In this document: in pieces, positions 42,002 to 52,776 of the stretch | How positions within the stretch are numbered: position 1 is the stretch's first letter | How the letters are laid out: each line of letters starts with the position of its first letter | Source of the DNA: Kalmusia sp. IMI 367209 | Taxonomy: Eukaryota; Ascomycota; Dothideomycetes; Pleosporales; Didymosphaeriaceae | Reading direction: 5' to 3' | Length of the DNA stretch: 64,000 nt | NCBI GenBank assembly: GCA_027946365.1 | Contig: JAPEUQ010000004.1 | Location: forward strand, 1,178,001-1,242,000 | Made by a program: the position numbers and the translations under genes | The notes under the pieces: generated by a model | What the model was told of the DNA's origin: nothing | Database searches by the model: none | Seen by the model: only the letters and a program-made list of their open reading frames with translations

Positions 42002-44570
42002 CTAAAATGGATTCCATGCTGTATCATTTTGAAGGAATTCGGCTATGAAGGCTTCAATAGTCAAATCCGTGTTCCCAAGGTTGTCTTCAAAGAATGCAGG
42101 GTCAAAGTTTGAATCGTATCGGAAGGCTTGCTCGCTGCCCGGCTCCAGGATGTTCCAATCGGCCGGTGCAATATCGTGTGCATACTGCCCAACATGCTGA
42201 CTAGAACTGCTCGGATGAGTCACAAAGCTAACTCTTGACATTGCATCACTTTCTGCTATGGGCGACTGATTCAGTTGCGCAGCTTGATCGCCCCGAGCCC
42301 TTGTTATATTAGGACGCATACCCTCGTACAAACCGGCATTATGATTTCGGGAGCGATCCAGTGTTTGGAACAAAGAGTCTATTGCTCTTCCAAATGATTC
42401 CGTGCCTCTTTTCACTGAGGGCCACCACTCGCCTCCCACACTGAGCAGATTTGTACAGGTCCTCAAGTCGCTCATGGCCTTACTGAGTGATATTGAACTC
42501 TGCACAAGACTGGATGTCCAAAGGCAGTAGATCATGGTTGCCCCGGACGAGAAGATGCCCTGCACACTCCGCCAGCTCTGGACAAAGCTATCCGTATCAT
42601 AAAGGCTGTTGTACGTATTCAAGCGGGCTGCTGCGCACTGGTAACAGGTTAAGAGCGCCTCGTTACTCGGTTGTGGAATCATCTGGGAGGGTTGGTACAG
42701 AAGAATCATAGCCGCAAAGAACTGGCTCTGTAGCTTTAACTCGTAATTGCCGCTTTCAAATCGCTCGTGGGCTCCAGAGTCATCATGAAAACTAGAAGTA
42801 GCTAAGTTTGATAGCTCACGCCGCCAATCTTCTAGACGTTTACGAATTGTGGCTTGTGCCGATTCATAGTCTTCCGGCCAGGTGTAAGCGTTGATCTGAC
42901 TTGGCAGATGGTAGAGAAGTAGCTTGATTTCTGATATGATTGGATCAAGTTTGAAGCGATGAAGAGAGAAGGCCAGAATAGCAGGTATAGGTACTTCTGG
43001 AGTCAATTCAGTCTGCTTGACATCGGACGAATTTACCGTAAGGTCTACCAGAGTCGGTAAATCGACGTCGAAAGTCTCATCACGGATCCCCAGAGGCCGA
43101 CCTTGAATTGCCGCGATGGACCTGCAAGGATGTCAGTGCTATTCATAATTTCATATCATAGTGGCTCGTCAAAAAATCTCTTCGACCAGATACAGAGAGT
43201 TACTAGTTGAAAGGGGCAGTGTTGAATTTCATTCAGCAGATATGGTAGCCACTGGGTTCAAGGTTGAACAGCTAATTGAAAGTCTCATTATCAATAAAAA
43301 GAAGTATGTTTTACCTATCGAGGTGGTAGACGCAATAGAAAACCATCGTACGCGTCAAAGTAGCTGTAGTCGACAGCCCGCTGTCGGATGTTCGCCTGTG
43401 GAGCCCCATGTCAACACAGTGAGCCATAGCAGTATAGTTGAGCGTCCAGATGTTCATGTCAGTGGGTGTGATCAGACTATGAACGGCTAAGAGGAGTATT
43501 GCCTGAATAGTAGCAACGGACGCATTCGAAAAACAGTGCTGGGCGACAGACATCGCCACCCGGTAAAACTGATCTGGCGCAAAATCGTACATCCTTTGGC
43601 GGGTGCGCACAATAGCGGCCAATGTAAAGACCATATAGATGTGGAATGTCGCCGTAAAAATACTGATCGGTGTGCAGTTGACGTTCCGAGACCTTTCATG
43701 CTCGCCATTGTACGAGAAGGGCTCAACGGTCTCAACCCAGCCGTTATGACCAACCTCTGCTGTGGTATCCGCGGCCGCACAATGATACAATGCATTTAAG
43801 GCATCAATAAAAGAGCCTATCTGTAAGAATGGATGGTCCACATGTATCGTTCGAACGTAGATGTCGAGCAAAATTTGGGCATCTTCGCGGGATGGCAGTT
43901 GTTTTCTTAAGGATTCATATACAAGTCTGCAGGATTCTTTCAGTCGCTTAGTATGCGCAAAGGGGCCTGGCTTCCGGGAGGGGCTGGTTTGTGATTGAAG
44001 GCTGGGAGTTCTGACGCTTCTTGTCTGTGAAGCTGTTTCCGGCGAGCCCAGGCCAATAAGTGAGGTGAAGAGTCGCCCTGAAGAAGTGCCAAGATAATGC
44101 TTCTGTCGGGAATCGGAGTTGAGGGTCAAGAGCCCAAGGTCCAAAGCTACTGAACGCGCCTCGGTCGCGAAAGGCTGTTCCTCGGTCGAATCATCCAACA
44201 AGGCGTGAGGTCGCTTGGGCGGCACTGCTGTTGTCGTAATTCTGGCGGAAGAAGAGGCCGTTAGCTGGGTGCCAGGCGATGGCACATTGCCTTGGCTCTG
44301 GCTGGCATCCAAGAAGCCGAAGTCTACTGTAGGTCCTTCATTGATGTTGACACCCGGGGCAGATCGACGCAGCTGATTTTCCAACCATTGGATTCGTGCG
44401 CGAGCATTGGCGGCAAAGTCCCGAGGTATGGAAAGTGTTTTATTACGGCCATCGACGTCAACGCAGGCTTCGTTCGCCTTTTGACAATTACTGCATGCTG
44501 GAATCCCCCCATCGCATTTGATCCGTTTTGCACGGCATCTTTGACAGGCGATGCGGACCTTCGCGCTCAT
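42002..44570 (-). CDS. Zn2Cys6 transcription factor, likely cluster regulator
   Basis: Two exons: 44570-43315 and 43121-42002, separated by a long 193-bp intron ending ATCCTTGCAG; 791 aa, in frame. The N-terminal cluster is complete (CQRCRAKRIKCDGGIPACSN, then C at the right place), followed by a coiled linker ARARIQWLENQLRR. The central fungal_trans domain is clear: LLDIYVRTIHVDHPFLQIGS, then a helical region with TLAAIVRTRQR and MAHCVDMGLHRR, and continued helices in exon 2. The C-terminus is acidic/aromatic and could activate transcription. It sits in the middle of the carboxylate cluster, so it is the best candidate for its regulator. It ends 82 bp from the 3' end of the RraA-like gene. 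Confidence 0.9.
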
Positions 44571-44835
44571 CTCATCTTACTGTAGCAGCGTGAAACTCAA
44601 ATTTCACACATAAAAAGTCGGATAGATGATAGTGTGAACAACCAACGTTGTACCTATAGGCGCGCGTGGAATAGAAATCGCGCTAAATAAGCGCTCGAAT
44701 CACGTGCAGCCATTTGCGCCTGGCCATGTGAAGCGGGGTATCAATTCTCTTGCCTCCATTACCACTACATCAATTGCATCAATTGCATCGAACCCCGATT
44801 TTTTTCCACGAGGACCACATGTCATTGTTACATAA

Positions 44836-45853
44836 CTATAATACGTCATGCGGCTGGTGAGGCTTTACAGAAGACCAAGCTGTTGTCCACCACACCACTT
44901 GCTCATACGCAGAGAAGGAGATCGCCCCAGAGACCTATAATGTCATCATTAGCTGAAGTTTTATCTCAATTAATATAGGTTCTTCACTTACGCTAAGCCG
45001 TATTAATCGTGGCATGGTGCCTTTCCAGAGAATCTTGAGGCCGCCGCCCCGCACCAATTTCTTCGCGCAGTCCCATGAACTAGCGTACATGTCCTTTCCT
45101 TGCACGCTCTGAAGCTGCGTCTTCACGTTATCAAACGGCATAGTACAGTAGACTGTGATGACACCTGCAAGCGAGCCTGCGGCAACACTTGTCGAAGCGC
45201 CTGCGCCATACGCTTCAAATATCGGCTTGAGCGTCGTAGAAAGATAGCCGTAGCTCGTAAAGCGCACCATAGCGTTGCTCGATTGCTTCAGAGTAACCGG
45301 CCATATACCTCTGAAGAAGGCCAATGGTCCTTCAGTCGCTAACATCGTTCGAATTGCATGAGTGCTCGATCGATACGACTTCGCACCCGCTGCATCATCA
45401 ATCAACTTTGTCTTCAGGTTCTCTCCAGGTGTGAGCACCAACACGCTCTCGGCAACACCTGCACATAGCCCAGACATGAGGTTCCCAAAGACTGTGGTCT
45501 TTCCCGCTGTATCTTTGGGCATTAGCTTCCGCGCCGAGTCAAATGTAAAGAATCTAATGCCTGATTTGGATGCATTAGAGATGCAGAAAGCTCCCCCACC
45601 AATGTAGAGGCGTCTAAATCCGTCATTTCGAATCGTAGATACGAGGATACGAAGTGGTGCGTTTGATGCTGTTGCATGTCCTTGGAGCAACTGCTGACGA
45701 GTTTTCACGTATTCAGTCGGATACTATGTATATGAGCTTTGAACAGATATGTGATGGTCTTGTTCTTACTGTAGCGATGGATTCAATCCCACCCGCCGCT
45801 GCACCAGCCAGGACGGACTGGAAGGGAGTTACATTAAGAGAGCTGGATGCCAT
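44836..45853 (-). CDS. Mitochondrial tricarboxylate carrier
   Basis: Three exons: 45853-45770, 45723-44992 and 44934-44836, 304 aa, all junctions in frame. The protein has the three-fold repeat of mitochondrial carriers with all three P-x-[DE]-x-x-[KR] motifs: PTEYVK, PGENLK and PFDNVK. Sequence around these (FQSVLAGAAAGGIESIAT, YVKTRQQLLQG, GFRRLYIGGGAFC) matches the citrate/tricarboxylate carrier group (CTP1-like). It should exchange tricarboxylates such as citrate, isocitrate or cis-aconitate, usually against malate, across the inner membrane. The first exon is short, and its start fits the family. In this cluster it probably moves a pathway acid to or from the aconitase-like enzyme. It shares a divergent promoter with the amidohydrolase gene. 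Confidence 0.88.
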
Positions 45854-46204
45854 TGCCAAAACAACTCTGGCTCCTAAACCTGTGCAAACATTCTTCTAGC
45901 TAAACGACAGTCTCCGGGAATACATAACCGATGTCCATTTTGAAGAACTCAACGGTTGTCTCTATTGGAGTCTTCCGGATGACTCCAACGTTGGACGAGC
46001 ATTTGGGCTTCCTCCGAACTGCAAAATCCCACCATTTGAAAATTGATCCCACAATAGTGCCGCCGCCTGTGGAGTCTCCGTGGGACAAGCATGCATGAGG
46101 AGCACTCCGGGTTCTCCTCAAACGCTAATTAAGCACGGACAACAGTCTAACTACTATAGTGCCATAAGACGACGGAACCTAATCCGGAACGGGTGGCATC
46201 GAGT
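45854..46204. promoter_or_regulatory. Divergent promoter of carrier and amidohydrolase genes
   Basis: 351 bp between divergent cluster genes. It contains TTCCGGATG at 45974-45982 and TCCGGA near 46183, similar to motifs in the aconitase/RraA promoter. Confidence 0.45.
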
Positions 46205-47307
46205 ATGGTCAACTCGCCTCATACCTTATTTACTGTCCACCATTTTTCGAACACACTAATTTCGAAGGCACGTTTGAATATGGGAAAGGACCTCGCTCTC
46301 ACCAAGACCAGAGAGGTCCATATCGAGACGGACGAAGATGGGGAACTTTTATTTCCTAATGGTGGATGGGACGTTCATCACCACATTTTTGAACGTACGT
46401 GCTCTCGTCGATATGGAAGCGCCATACTGACTGAGATACAGCCGCTCGTTTCGTGTATGCTCCGGATCGTCATCTAACACCTCCAGCAGCCACAATAGAA
46501 CAATTTCTCAACTTCAAAGCTCGACTAGGCCTCACCCACTCCGTTTTGACTCATGGTCTCTCTTACGGTGATGACTGCACATCACTCCGCACGTTCATCC
46601 CCGAGCTAGGCAAACAGAGCACTTTCGGCGTTGGTGTAATCAATCCCAAGACCGTGACACCAACAGTGCTCCAAGACATGCATTCTGCGGGTGTCCGTGG
46701 TGTACGCATCAACCTCTACCACTACGGTGCCATGCACGACGTCGAACTTCAGAAAAGGGCTCTAAGAGAACATGCAGCGGTCCTTAAGAAGCACTGTCCC
46801 GGTTGGAGCATTGCGTTTACGCATATACACCCAGAATTCTGGGGCGACCTAATACCCATCGTTGAAGAACTTGCCGCAGCCGGGATTCCCCTGGTGACCG
46901 ACCACTTTGGCCTCCTCAAAGCCTCTAGCATGCTTTCAGAAGAACATGCATCTCAACCCATTTTTCAGCCCGGATTCTCCGACATAATTTCACTCGTCAG
47001 GTCCGGTGCTTTGTACGTCAAACTGAGCGCTCCATACCGTATTAGTGAGCGGGCGCCACACTACGATGATATCAGACCGCTTGTTCTGGCTCTAGTACAT
47101 GCGAATCCCAATAGAATTCTTTGGGGAAGCGATTGGCCACATACGCCTCGGATGGAGGTCAGAAGTAAGGAGGCGGCGTTGAAGGAAACACCATTTCTGG
47201 TGGTAGATGATCGGGCTTGGTTGCAGAGTCTGAAGGCATGGGTTGGGGATGAAGTGTGGGATTTGGTCATGGTCAGGAATCCCAAGGAACTATATGGAAA
47301 CAAATGA
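46205..47307 (+). CDS. Amidohydrolase, 2-pyrone-4,6-dicarboxylate lactonase (LigI)-like
   Basis: Two exons (46205-46394, 46442-47307; intron 47 bp) give 351 aa; a start at 46280 is also possible. The family layout is clear: WDVHHHIFEPARFVYAPDRH carries the HxH (H58, H60), then LTPPAATIEQF, HSVLTHGLSYG, HIHPEF (H191, H193), TDHFG (H218) and WGSDWPHT (Asp about 294). This is the TIM-barrel amidohydrolase_2 group (COG3618) that includes bacterial LigI, which opens the pyrone of 2-pyrone-4,6-dicarboxylate in the protocatechuate 4,5-cleavage pathway. Fungal members mostly have unknown substrates. Being next to a tricarboxylate carrier, aconitase-like and aldolase-like genes fits hydrolysis of a lactone or pyrone acid (inference). 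Confidence 0.85.
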
Positions 47308-47537
47308 GACGTACATTAACGGATAAAGAATATCCATGAGTATTGAGTTGACACCAGCACACTTATATCAACCCCTTTGAGGAAGGTGGTCCAGTATATT
47401 TGGGGTGTGAAGCATTTTTTGTCAGGTACTGTAGCAACGTGGCACAACCAAAATCTTCACTGATCCCTTAGGGGTTCCACTTCTCCTTATACTAGATTTG
47501 ACCTCGTCACGAAAAAAACAACCATCCGTATAATTTA

Positions 47538-48926
47538 TCACCACTCCCTTGCCAACGCCTCAGCAACACCACGGACATGCCACACTCCACCTCGTCCTAC
47601 AATCCACAATTCATTCGATCCGAACGTTACACTGACCGCCAAATTGTCTCCTCCGCCAACCCGGATCCTTCCCAAGGTTAATCCGTCCACCGGATCAATC
47701 ACATCCACCCCATCGCCCGCGCCCGCAAACAACAAACCGTTCTTACTTGCCCTAATTCCGTCGTAAAAGTAACTAATAGGGTTATTCAATAACCGAGGAT
47801 TCGTAAGGATGCCAGATGGAGAAGAGTCGTATGCGACTAGTGCGCGATTACCGAAAGGGTCTTTCAAGGACACAGGTTTGAAGACCGAGACACCGGTGTC
47901 AGGAAGGTAGACCGTGTGTGTGCTGGGCGAATTTAATGACTTGCTCACAGCGATGCCATTCGCGTTCCCTGTGGTAATATGTACGGGCTTAGGGCGCATC
48001 GTTGTGCCATTTACCATGTATACTGTCGGGTTTGTGGGGTAGTAAAAGTCAATGAGATCACGTCCCTGTTCAAGTCAGGCTCACATTCGGGTCTTCTCTA
48101 CCGTATAAGAACAACATAAAGAGGGAGCACGTACATAAGCACTGTTGGAGTCTGTCAACCAGAAATTGCCTTCGCTATCAATGTCCAAATCGTTGAACCC
48201 CATGAACGGCTGTCCATAGTAATTATTCACCAGCACTTTTTTCTCCCATGTCGCAGGGTTTATCTCTGCTAGCATCCCCGTCTCTTTATCACGGTCGCCG
48301 TCCGTCACGACATACATCTTCTCCCTATATATGACGCAGCCATGTGAATTGACAGTCGGTGGACTCGTTTGGATCTTTGTCAATGTGTTGTTCGTAGTGT
48401 GGAGAAGATATTGCCAATCATGCGTTCCATTGATGCCACCAGGAGGGCCCCATTCGACGAAAAAAAGATTCTTGGTTTTTGGATTGTAGCAGGGTGCTTC
48501 GTGACTCTGGAAGGCTAGTTTTTGTACATGTTGTATCGATGCTTTGCTGCCGATAACGGAAAAGAAGCGCGAATCGTAGGCAATGAAATCGGATTCGTTC
48601 AGTCGGATGTTGCTATAATCTTCATCAAAATATACTCATGCATTATGGGAGTGGCAGATGCGATGCAACATGACTGGGGAGAGTTGACAATGGAGAGAAG
48701 GATAACATACGCTTCTGCAACCTTCGAATCAGACACCGTAGTTTCGTGCGGAGCTTCGAAAATGGATCGATTGAATGAGCCGGGTATCACAGCTACAGAA
48801 GGTGTGGAGTAGTCCACCCAAGCCCACTTTGCATAAGCATCATGAAACCCCCTCTGGAAGATCTCTAAGAAACGACGCAGCAGCCACAAAGCTGCTACAA
48901 AACAGCAGAGGTGGTAAAAGCTTCAT
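47538..48926 (-). CDS. Secreted SMP-30/gluconolactonase-like lactonohydrolase
   Basis: Three exons: 48926-48711, 48612-48135 and 48065-47538. The N-terminus is a signal peptide (MKLLPPLLFCSSFVAAAS). The rest is a beta-propeller lactonohydrolase pattern: SDFIAYDSRFFSVIG, FQSHEAPCYNP with LFFVEWGPPGG, NSHGCVIYREKMYVVTDG, GFNDLDIDSEGNFWLTDS, TGNANGIAVSKS, and a late GDGVDVIDP. Such enzymes hydrolyse lactones, including aldono- and other small lactones, outside the cell. One extra C in 48848-48852 shifts the frame between DLPEG and FHDAY; without it the signal peptide joins the mature part, so an over-call is likely. It is transcribed divergently from the transporter, and together they suggest extracellular lactone opening followed by uptake. 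Confidence 0.8.
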
Positions 48927-49564
48927 TGTCGAACACTCTATCGTTTCAATTGTGAAAAATGGCTAAGGATTGATTCTTGATCATGCCTCCTCCATCGCAA
49001 TATATTTAATTGACGGCTTTTCTGTGGGGTACCTGGAGATGGGAGATGGCCGTGCTGGTTGAATGCAAATCCGGCAGTATCTCCGAATATGCTCATACCC
49101 TCTGTCGTCCACCTTCTTGACCCCCTTGATGTCATGTGGCCGATCCACCCGCGCCACAATGTTCATGACAGTGACCAAGGACCATCGACTGCGGGGTCTC
49201 CAACAAACAATCTCCACTTGACGGGAAAGCCTCCAGATCATCACTAGTGAAGATATCAAGGTATGTGGAATTGTGGGTCCGGGCTACTCCGGTGTCCAAT
49301 CGGAGGCATCGTAAACACATGACGCAGTCACCATACCCCAAAGACCAAGCCCCTGGAGCGCTCCGAGAACCCCAGCCTTGGTTTCTGGGGTAAACTCTAG
49401 TGATGTACACAAATCGGCCACATGGCGTCCCTTGACTATCTATATAGAACCCTCTGGATCAGCGACCATTGATGAAGAAAAGCTATATCCCAGCGCTGCA
49501 TTCGCGACTGATTTGCTTTTGCTGATCCCTGGGCGTGGAATAAGATTTTCTCAGTGTGAAAACA
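48927..49564. promoter_or_regulatory. Divergent promoter of lactonohydrolase and MFS transporter
   Basis: 638 bp. At 49287-49305 inverted half-sites CTCCG and CGGAG are 9 bp apart, a possible Zn2Cys6 site. A TATA-like TCTATATAG is near 49440 for the transporter. The TCCGGATG form was not seen here. Confidence 0.4.
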
Positions 49565-51148
49565 ATGACGGACTCAAAGAAAGAAATTGACAGCAGCTTT
49601 GCCGATGAGAAGAAGGCAGCCATGGCTGAAGCCGAACAAACAGACCGGTTCGAATTCGTCGAAAACGAGGACACGCGGAATATGGAGCAGAAACTCGTCC
49701 GAAAACTCGATATGACACTCATGCCTGTGGTCTGGATCCTGTATTTCTTTAACTATATGGATCGAAACAATATCGCGTCAGTATTCACCCACCTAGAAAT
49801 TATCCAATATTGATACTAAACTGATCCCCTGTGCAGCCAAGCCAAACTCAATACCTTCGAGAAAGACATCGGTCTGAAAGGAAATCAGTTCAATGTTGCA
49901 GTGTCAATCTTGAATGTTGGCTACGTCCTCATGCAACTGCCCTCCAACATGATTCTTACCAAAGTACGGCCTTCGATCTATATTCCCGCCTGTGCAATGC
50001 TGTGGTCCTGCGTTTCCGCATCGACAGCCGGCGTGCACAGCTATGGGGGACTGATAGCGGTTCGATTCATCCTCGGAGTTGTCGAAGCGCCGTTCTGGCC
50101 GGGTGCGTTCTATATGCTATCATCGTGGTACACACGGAAAGAACTGGCTTTAAGGACGGCAGTGCTTTATTCTGGTCTCGTGCTTGCAACTGCATTTTCC
50201 GGACTGATTGCCGCGGGTGTTTTCCAAGGTCTTGACGGAGCGAGAGGGTTAAGTGGCTGGAAGTGGCTATTTATCATCGAAGGCAGCTTAAGTTTCACAG
50301 CTGCATTTGTGGCCATGTTCGTTCTGCCCGACTTCCCAGAGAGTAAGACTGGCTCCGGACAGTGGCTATTCACCGAAGAAGAGAGAAAATTCTCAGTTGA
50401 GCGGATCGTAAGAGACCGTGTCAGTCTGCCGAGCGAAGATGAATCAATGATGCATGGCTTAAAACTTGCCGTGAAAGATTATCGGACCTGGGTTTTCGTA
50501 AGTCTTGTCTCTCCAATTACTATCATTAGAGCATCATTTAATAGCGCTCAGTCTCTCATGCTCTGCAGCAATCACAGCGCTTATGGATTCAACAACTTCT
50601 TTCCCAGCATAGTGAAAGGTTTCGGCCTCGGTTCGCAAACCATCACTCTCGTCTTGACCGCTCCTCCATACCTCATTGGCACACTCATCGCCTTCGCTGT
50701 TGCCTTCTCCAGCGATATCCGCAAGGAACGTGGCCTACATATTTCAATTCCACTCGTTTTCGCTGTCATCGGATTTATGATCACCGTTTCCAGTCTAAGC
50801 AAAGCGGCTCGTTATTTTGCCTCCTTCCTTTACGTCGGCGGGCTGTTCGGCTCCAACGCCATCGTGTATACATGGGCGAGCAGCAGTCTCAACCAGACTC
50901 CGGCAAAAAGAGCTTGTGGGACAGCAATCGTCAATATCTGCAGTCAGATGGGAAACATTTATAGTCCATATTTCTTTCGACCGCAGGATGCACCAAGATA
51001 TCTGCTAGCCATGCTGCTCATGATGAGTTTTTCAGCACTCAGTATATTGACGGCACTATTCATGAAGACGACATTGCGGAGAGAGAATAAGGTTTTGTTA
51101 GAACACGAAGAAGAGACGGGTGTGAAGGCTAACCTATACACACTTTAA
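49565..51148 (+). CDS. MFS transporter, Dal5/allantoate-permease-like (ACS family)
   Basis: Three exons (49565-49776, 49837-50497, 50552-51148) encode 489 aa. The third junction is an in-frame 54-bp intron placed because it gives FSLMLCSNHSAYGFNNFFPS, as in the family. The N-terminus is a charged cytosolic tail, then LVRKLDMTLMPVVWILYFFN and MDRNNIAQAKLN typical of the anion:cation symporter branch. Twelve hydrophobic segments follow, with RFILGVVEAPFWPGAFYMLS in the fourth. Fungal members carry carboxylates, allantoate, nicotinate and related acids by proton symport. In the cluster it is the likely plasma-membrane importer of the carboxylate substrate (inference). It shares a promoter region with the secreted lactonohydrolase. 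Confidence 0.88.
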
Positions 51149-51894
51149 AAAGGATGTTGAGGAACGACGAATCCACACCCAAGATGAGACCGAAAATGCA
51201 ACGCTTAGACTAGCTCTGCTTCTGTTCACATGTCTCGATGACCCTTTCGATGCCAGTAATCTTGGTATTCAAATATATGTGTTGAAATCCGAGACTACGA
51301 TCTTTATGGTAATCCCAACGCCTGAAAATTTCGAAACCTTGTAGGGTTGCCAATAAGAGTCTTGATAGAAGGAAACAGTCTGATGCGTCCCAAGCGAACT
51401 GCAGGAAGAAGCAATAGTATCCGCATAACCCTACCTTGTCCGGAGAAAGTTGGTATTGCTCTTGGAGCATTGTTGGTATACAATCTCACATTCCGTTCCC
51501 ACCAGTACGCTGATCGTCCACAACTCTGACCGCGAGTTCCTTGGCTACAGTTCGACCTATAATGCAGGTATTTCAACAGCTCGCAGGATGGATGAGATAT
51601 TCTCCTCCGTTGAATACCAGCTAGATAACCGAAGATCTTCCTAATTTAAAATCGTGAATAAGAATAGCGCCCAGTCAGAGTAGGGCTGCGAAGTCCGTGG
51701 TCGCATTGCTCGTAACCCGAAACCGTGCTACGCGGTAAGGTAAATTTGTTCCACGAACACGAGAACTAAAGCTCGTACCTGCGTCGGTGGCTCAGATCTC
51801 CAAACTAGACGCACTTATAAGTGCGCGGCGACACAGAACTACGTAGCTACGTATTCAATCAACGCTTTCTCTGGTCGTGGAATTTTTAACAAGA
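51149..51894. other. Intergenic region, promoter of the secreted nuclease-like gene
   Basis: About 750 bp, no supported coding sequence. Its right part has two perfect palindromes (listed separately). Confidence 0.5.
51810..51825. promoter_or_regulatory. 16-bp palindrome centred on a TATA element
   Basis: CGCACTTATAAGTGCG reads the same on both strands and contains TTATAA. It lies 70 bp before the ATG of the secreted nuclease-like gene, at TATA-box distance. A second palindrome, TACGTAGCTACGTA, is at 51840-51853. Confidence 0.6.
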
Positions 51895-52776
51895 ATGCGA
51901 CATTACATCTCCTTAGTACTCGCGCTCTTCATATCGCTTTCATCGTGTGCACCTCCTTCAACCATTCGACTACTTCCCGCGAGCATAGCCAAAACCACGC
52001 TTCCTCCGTACAACAAAGGCCGCGGACAAACCGGCAGCACAACGCCGACTTCTTTCGTTGAACTCCAGCTCAACCTCTGCAATTCTGGCTTCGCAAAGTG
52101 CTATGCAAATGGCGCATCCATTCCCGAAGGTGGCGAGCTAATTTACGCTACTGGGCCCAACACCGTCACTATCAACGAAGTATGCAGCAACGACGTCCCA
52201 GAGTTGCAGAGCTACTTGGGTGAAGCCTGGCCAAAGGACTACACATACAGCGTGTTCATACCTGCGGTCGATAAACGAACGAATGGCCCATACAAGTGCA
52301 AGAACGGATTCCAGTATGGGAGTGTGGTACTAGGACGTGTTGCAGCTGCAAACTGGAAGGGCGTCAAAGCATACGGTGGAAAGTACGTCTCGCAGGACAC
52401 CACCAACGAGGAGCGCATTTTCGTGTGCGCGGTCGCTACTGGTGATCATTTGGCTTGTGCGACGCATCTCTCTTCATCGTCTAAGCCCTTGGCGCTTGCA
52501 CAGTGCAAAGCGCTGATGTTTGACACCATACCTTATGTGCGGAGGGAGAGCAGCTGGAATCACAAGGCTGTTGTAGGAGGAGATTTCAATCTAAAGTATG
52601 ATCCTGGGGACGCGGGGAATGCGCAGAATTGTGTGCCGGCGGAGTGGACGAGAAAGGGCGATAGTGATGTACAGCATGTGGTGTTCTCAAATGATTTGAA
52701 GTTTGGGAGCTCGAAGAAGTACGGGTTGACAAATACGGATCATGACGGGTGGTTGGTGAAATTGAATGTGGCTTGA
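51895..52776 (+). CDS. Secreted endonuclease/exonuclease/phosphatase-fold protein
   Basis: Single exon, 293 aa, from the first ATG of the frame, which gives a clear signal peptide ending near SLSSCAPPS. The mature part has the order of EEP-fold motifs: ELQLNLCNSG (N60), TINEVCSND (E95), CATHLSS (H191), VGGDFNLKY (D230, N232) and TNTDHDGWL (D282, H283). These match metal-binding and catalytic positions of DNase I-like enzymes and secreted nuclease-like proteins in bacteria and fungi. Several Cys (NLCNSGFAKC, EVCSND, YKCKNG, FVCAV, LAC, AQC, QNC) would form disulfides, fitting secretion. The substrate could be nucleic acid, a phosphoester or a lipid phosphate. Roles such as nutrient scavenging or host interaction are open. 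Confidence 0.75.
   Translation: MRHYISLVLALFISLSSCAPPSTIRLLPASIAKTTLPPYNKGRGQTGSTTPTSFVELQLNLCNSGFAKCYANGASIPEGGELIYATGPNTVTINEVCSNDVPELQSYLGEAWPKDYTYSVFIPAVDKRTNGPYKCKNGFQYGSVVLGRVAAANWKGVKAYGGKYVSQDTTNEERIFVCAVATGDHLACATHLSSSSKPLALAQCKALMFDTIPYVRRESSWNHKAVVGGDFNLKYDPGDAGNAQNCVPAEWTRKGDSDVQHVVFSNDLKFGSSKKYGLTNTDHDGWLVKLNVA

Noticed and set aside
45900..46121. 73-codon minus-strand frame between carrier and amidohydrolase
   Set aside because: It lies in a short divergent promoter, has no ordered pattern, and contains candidate regulatory motifs.
49059..49410. Short frames in the lactonohydrolase/transporter promoter
   Set aside because: No conserved motif, located in a divergent promoter; treated as non-coding.
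38349..51148. Reading the cluster as an itaconate-type cluster
   Set aside because: A tricarboxylate carrier and an MFS transporter are present, but no cis-aconitate decarboxylase-like gene is found, while lactonase and aldolase-like genes are.
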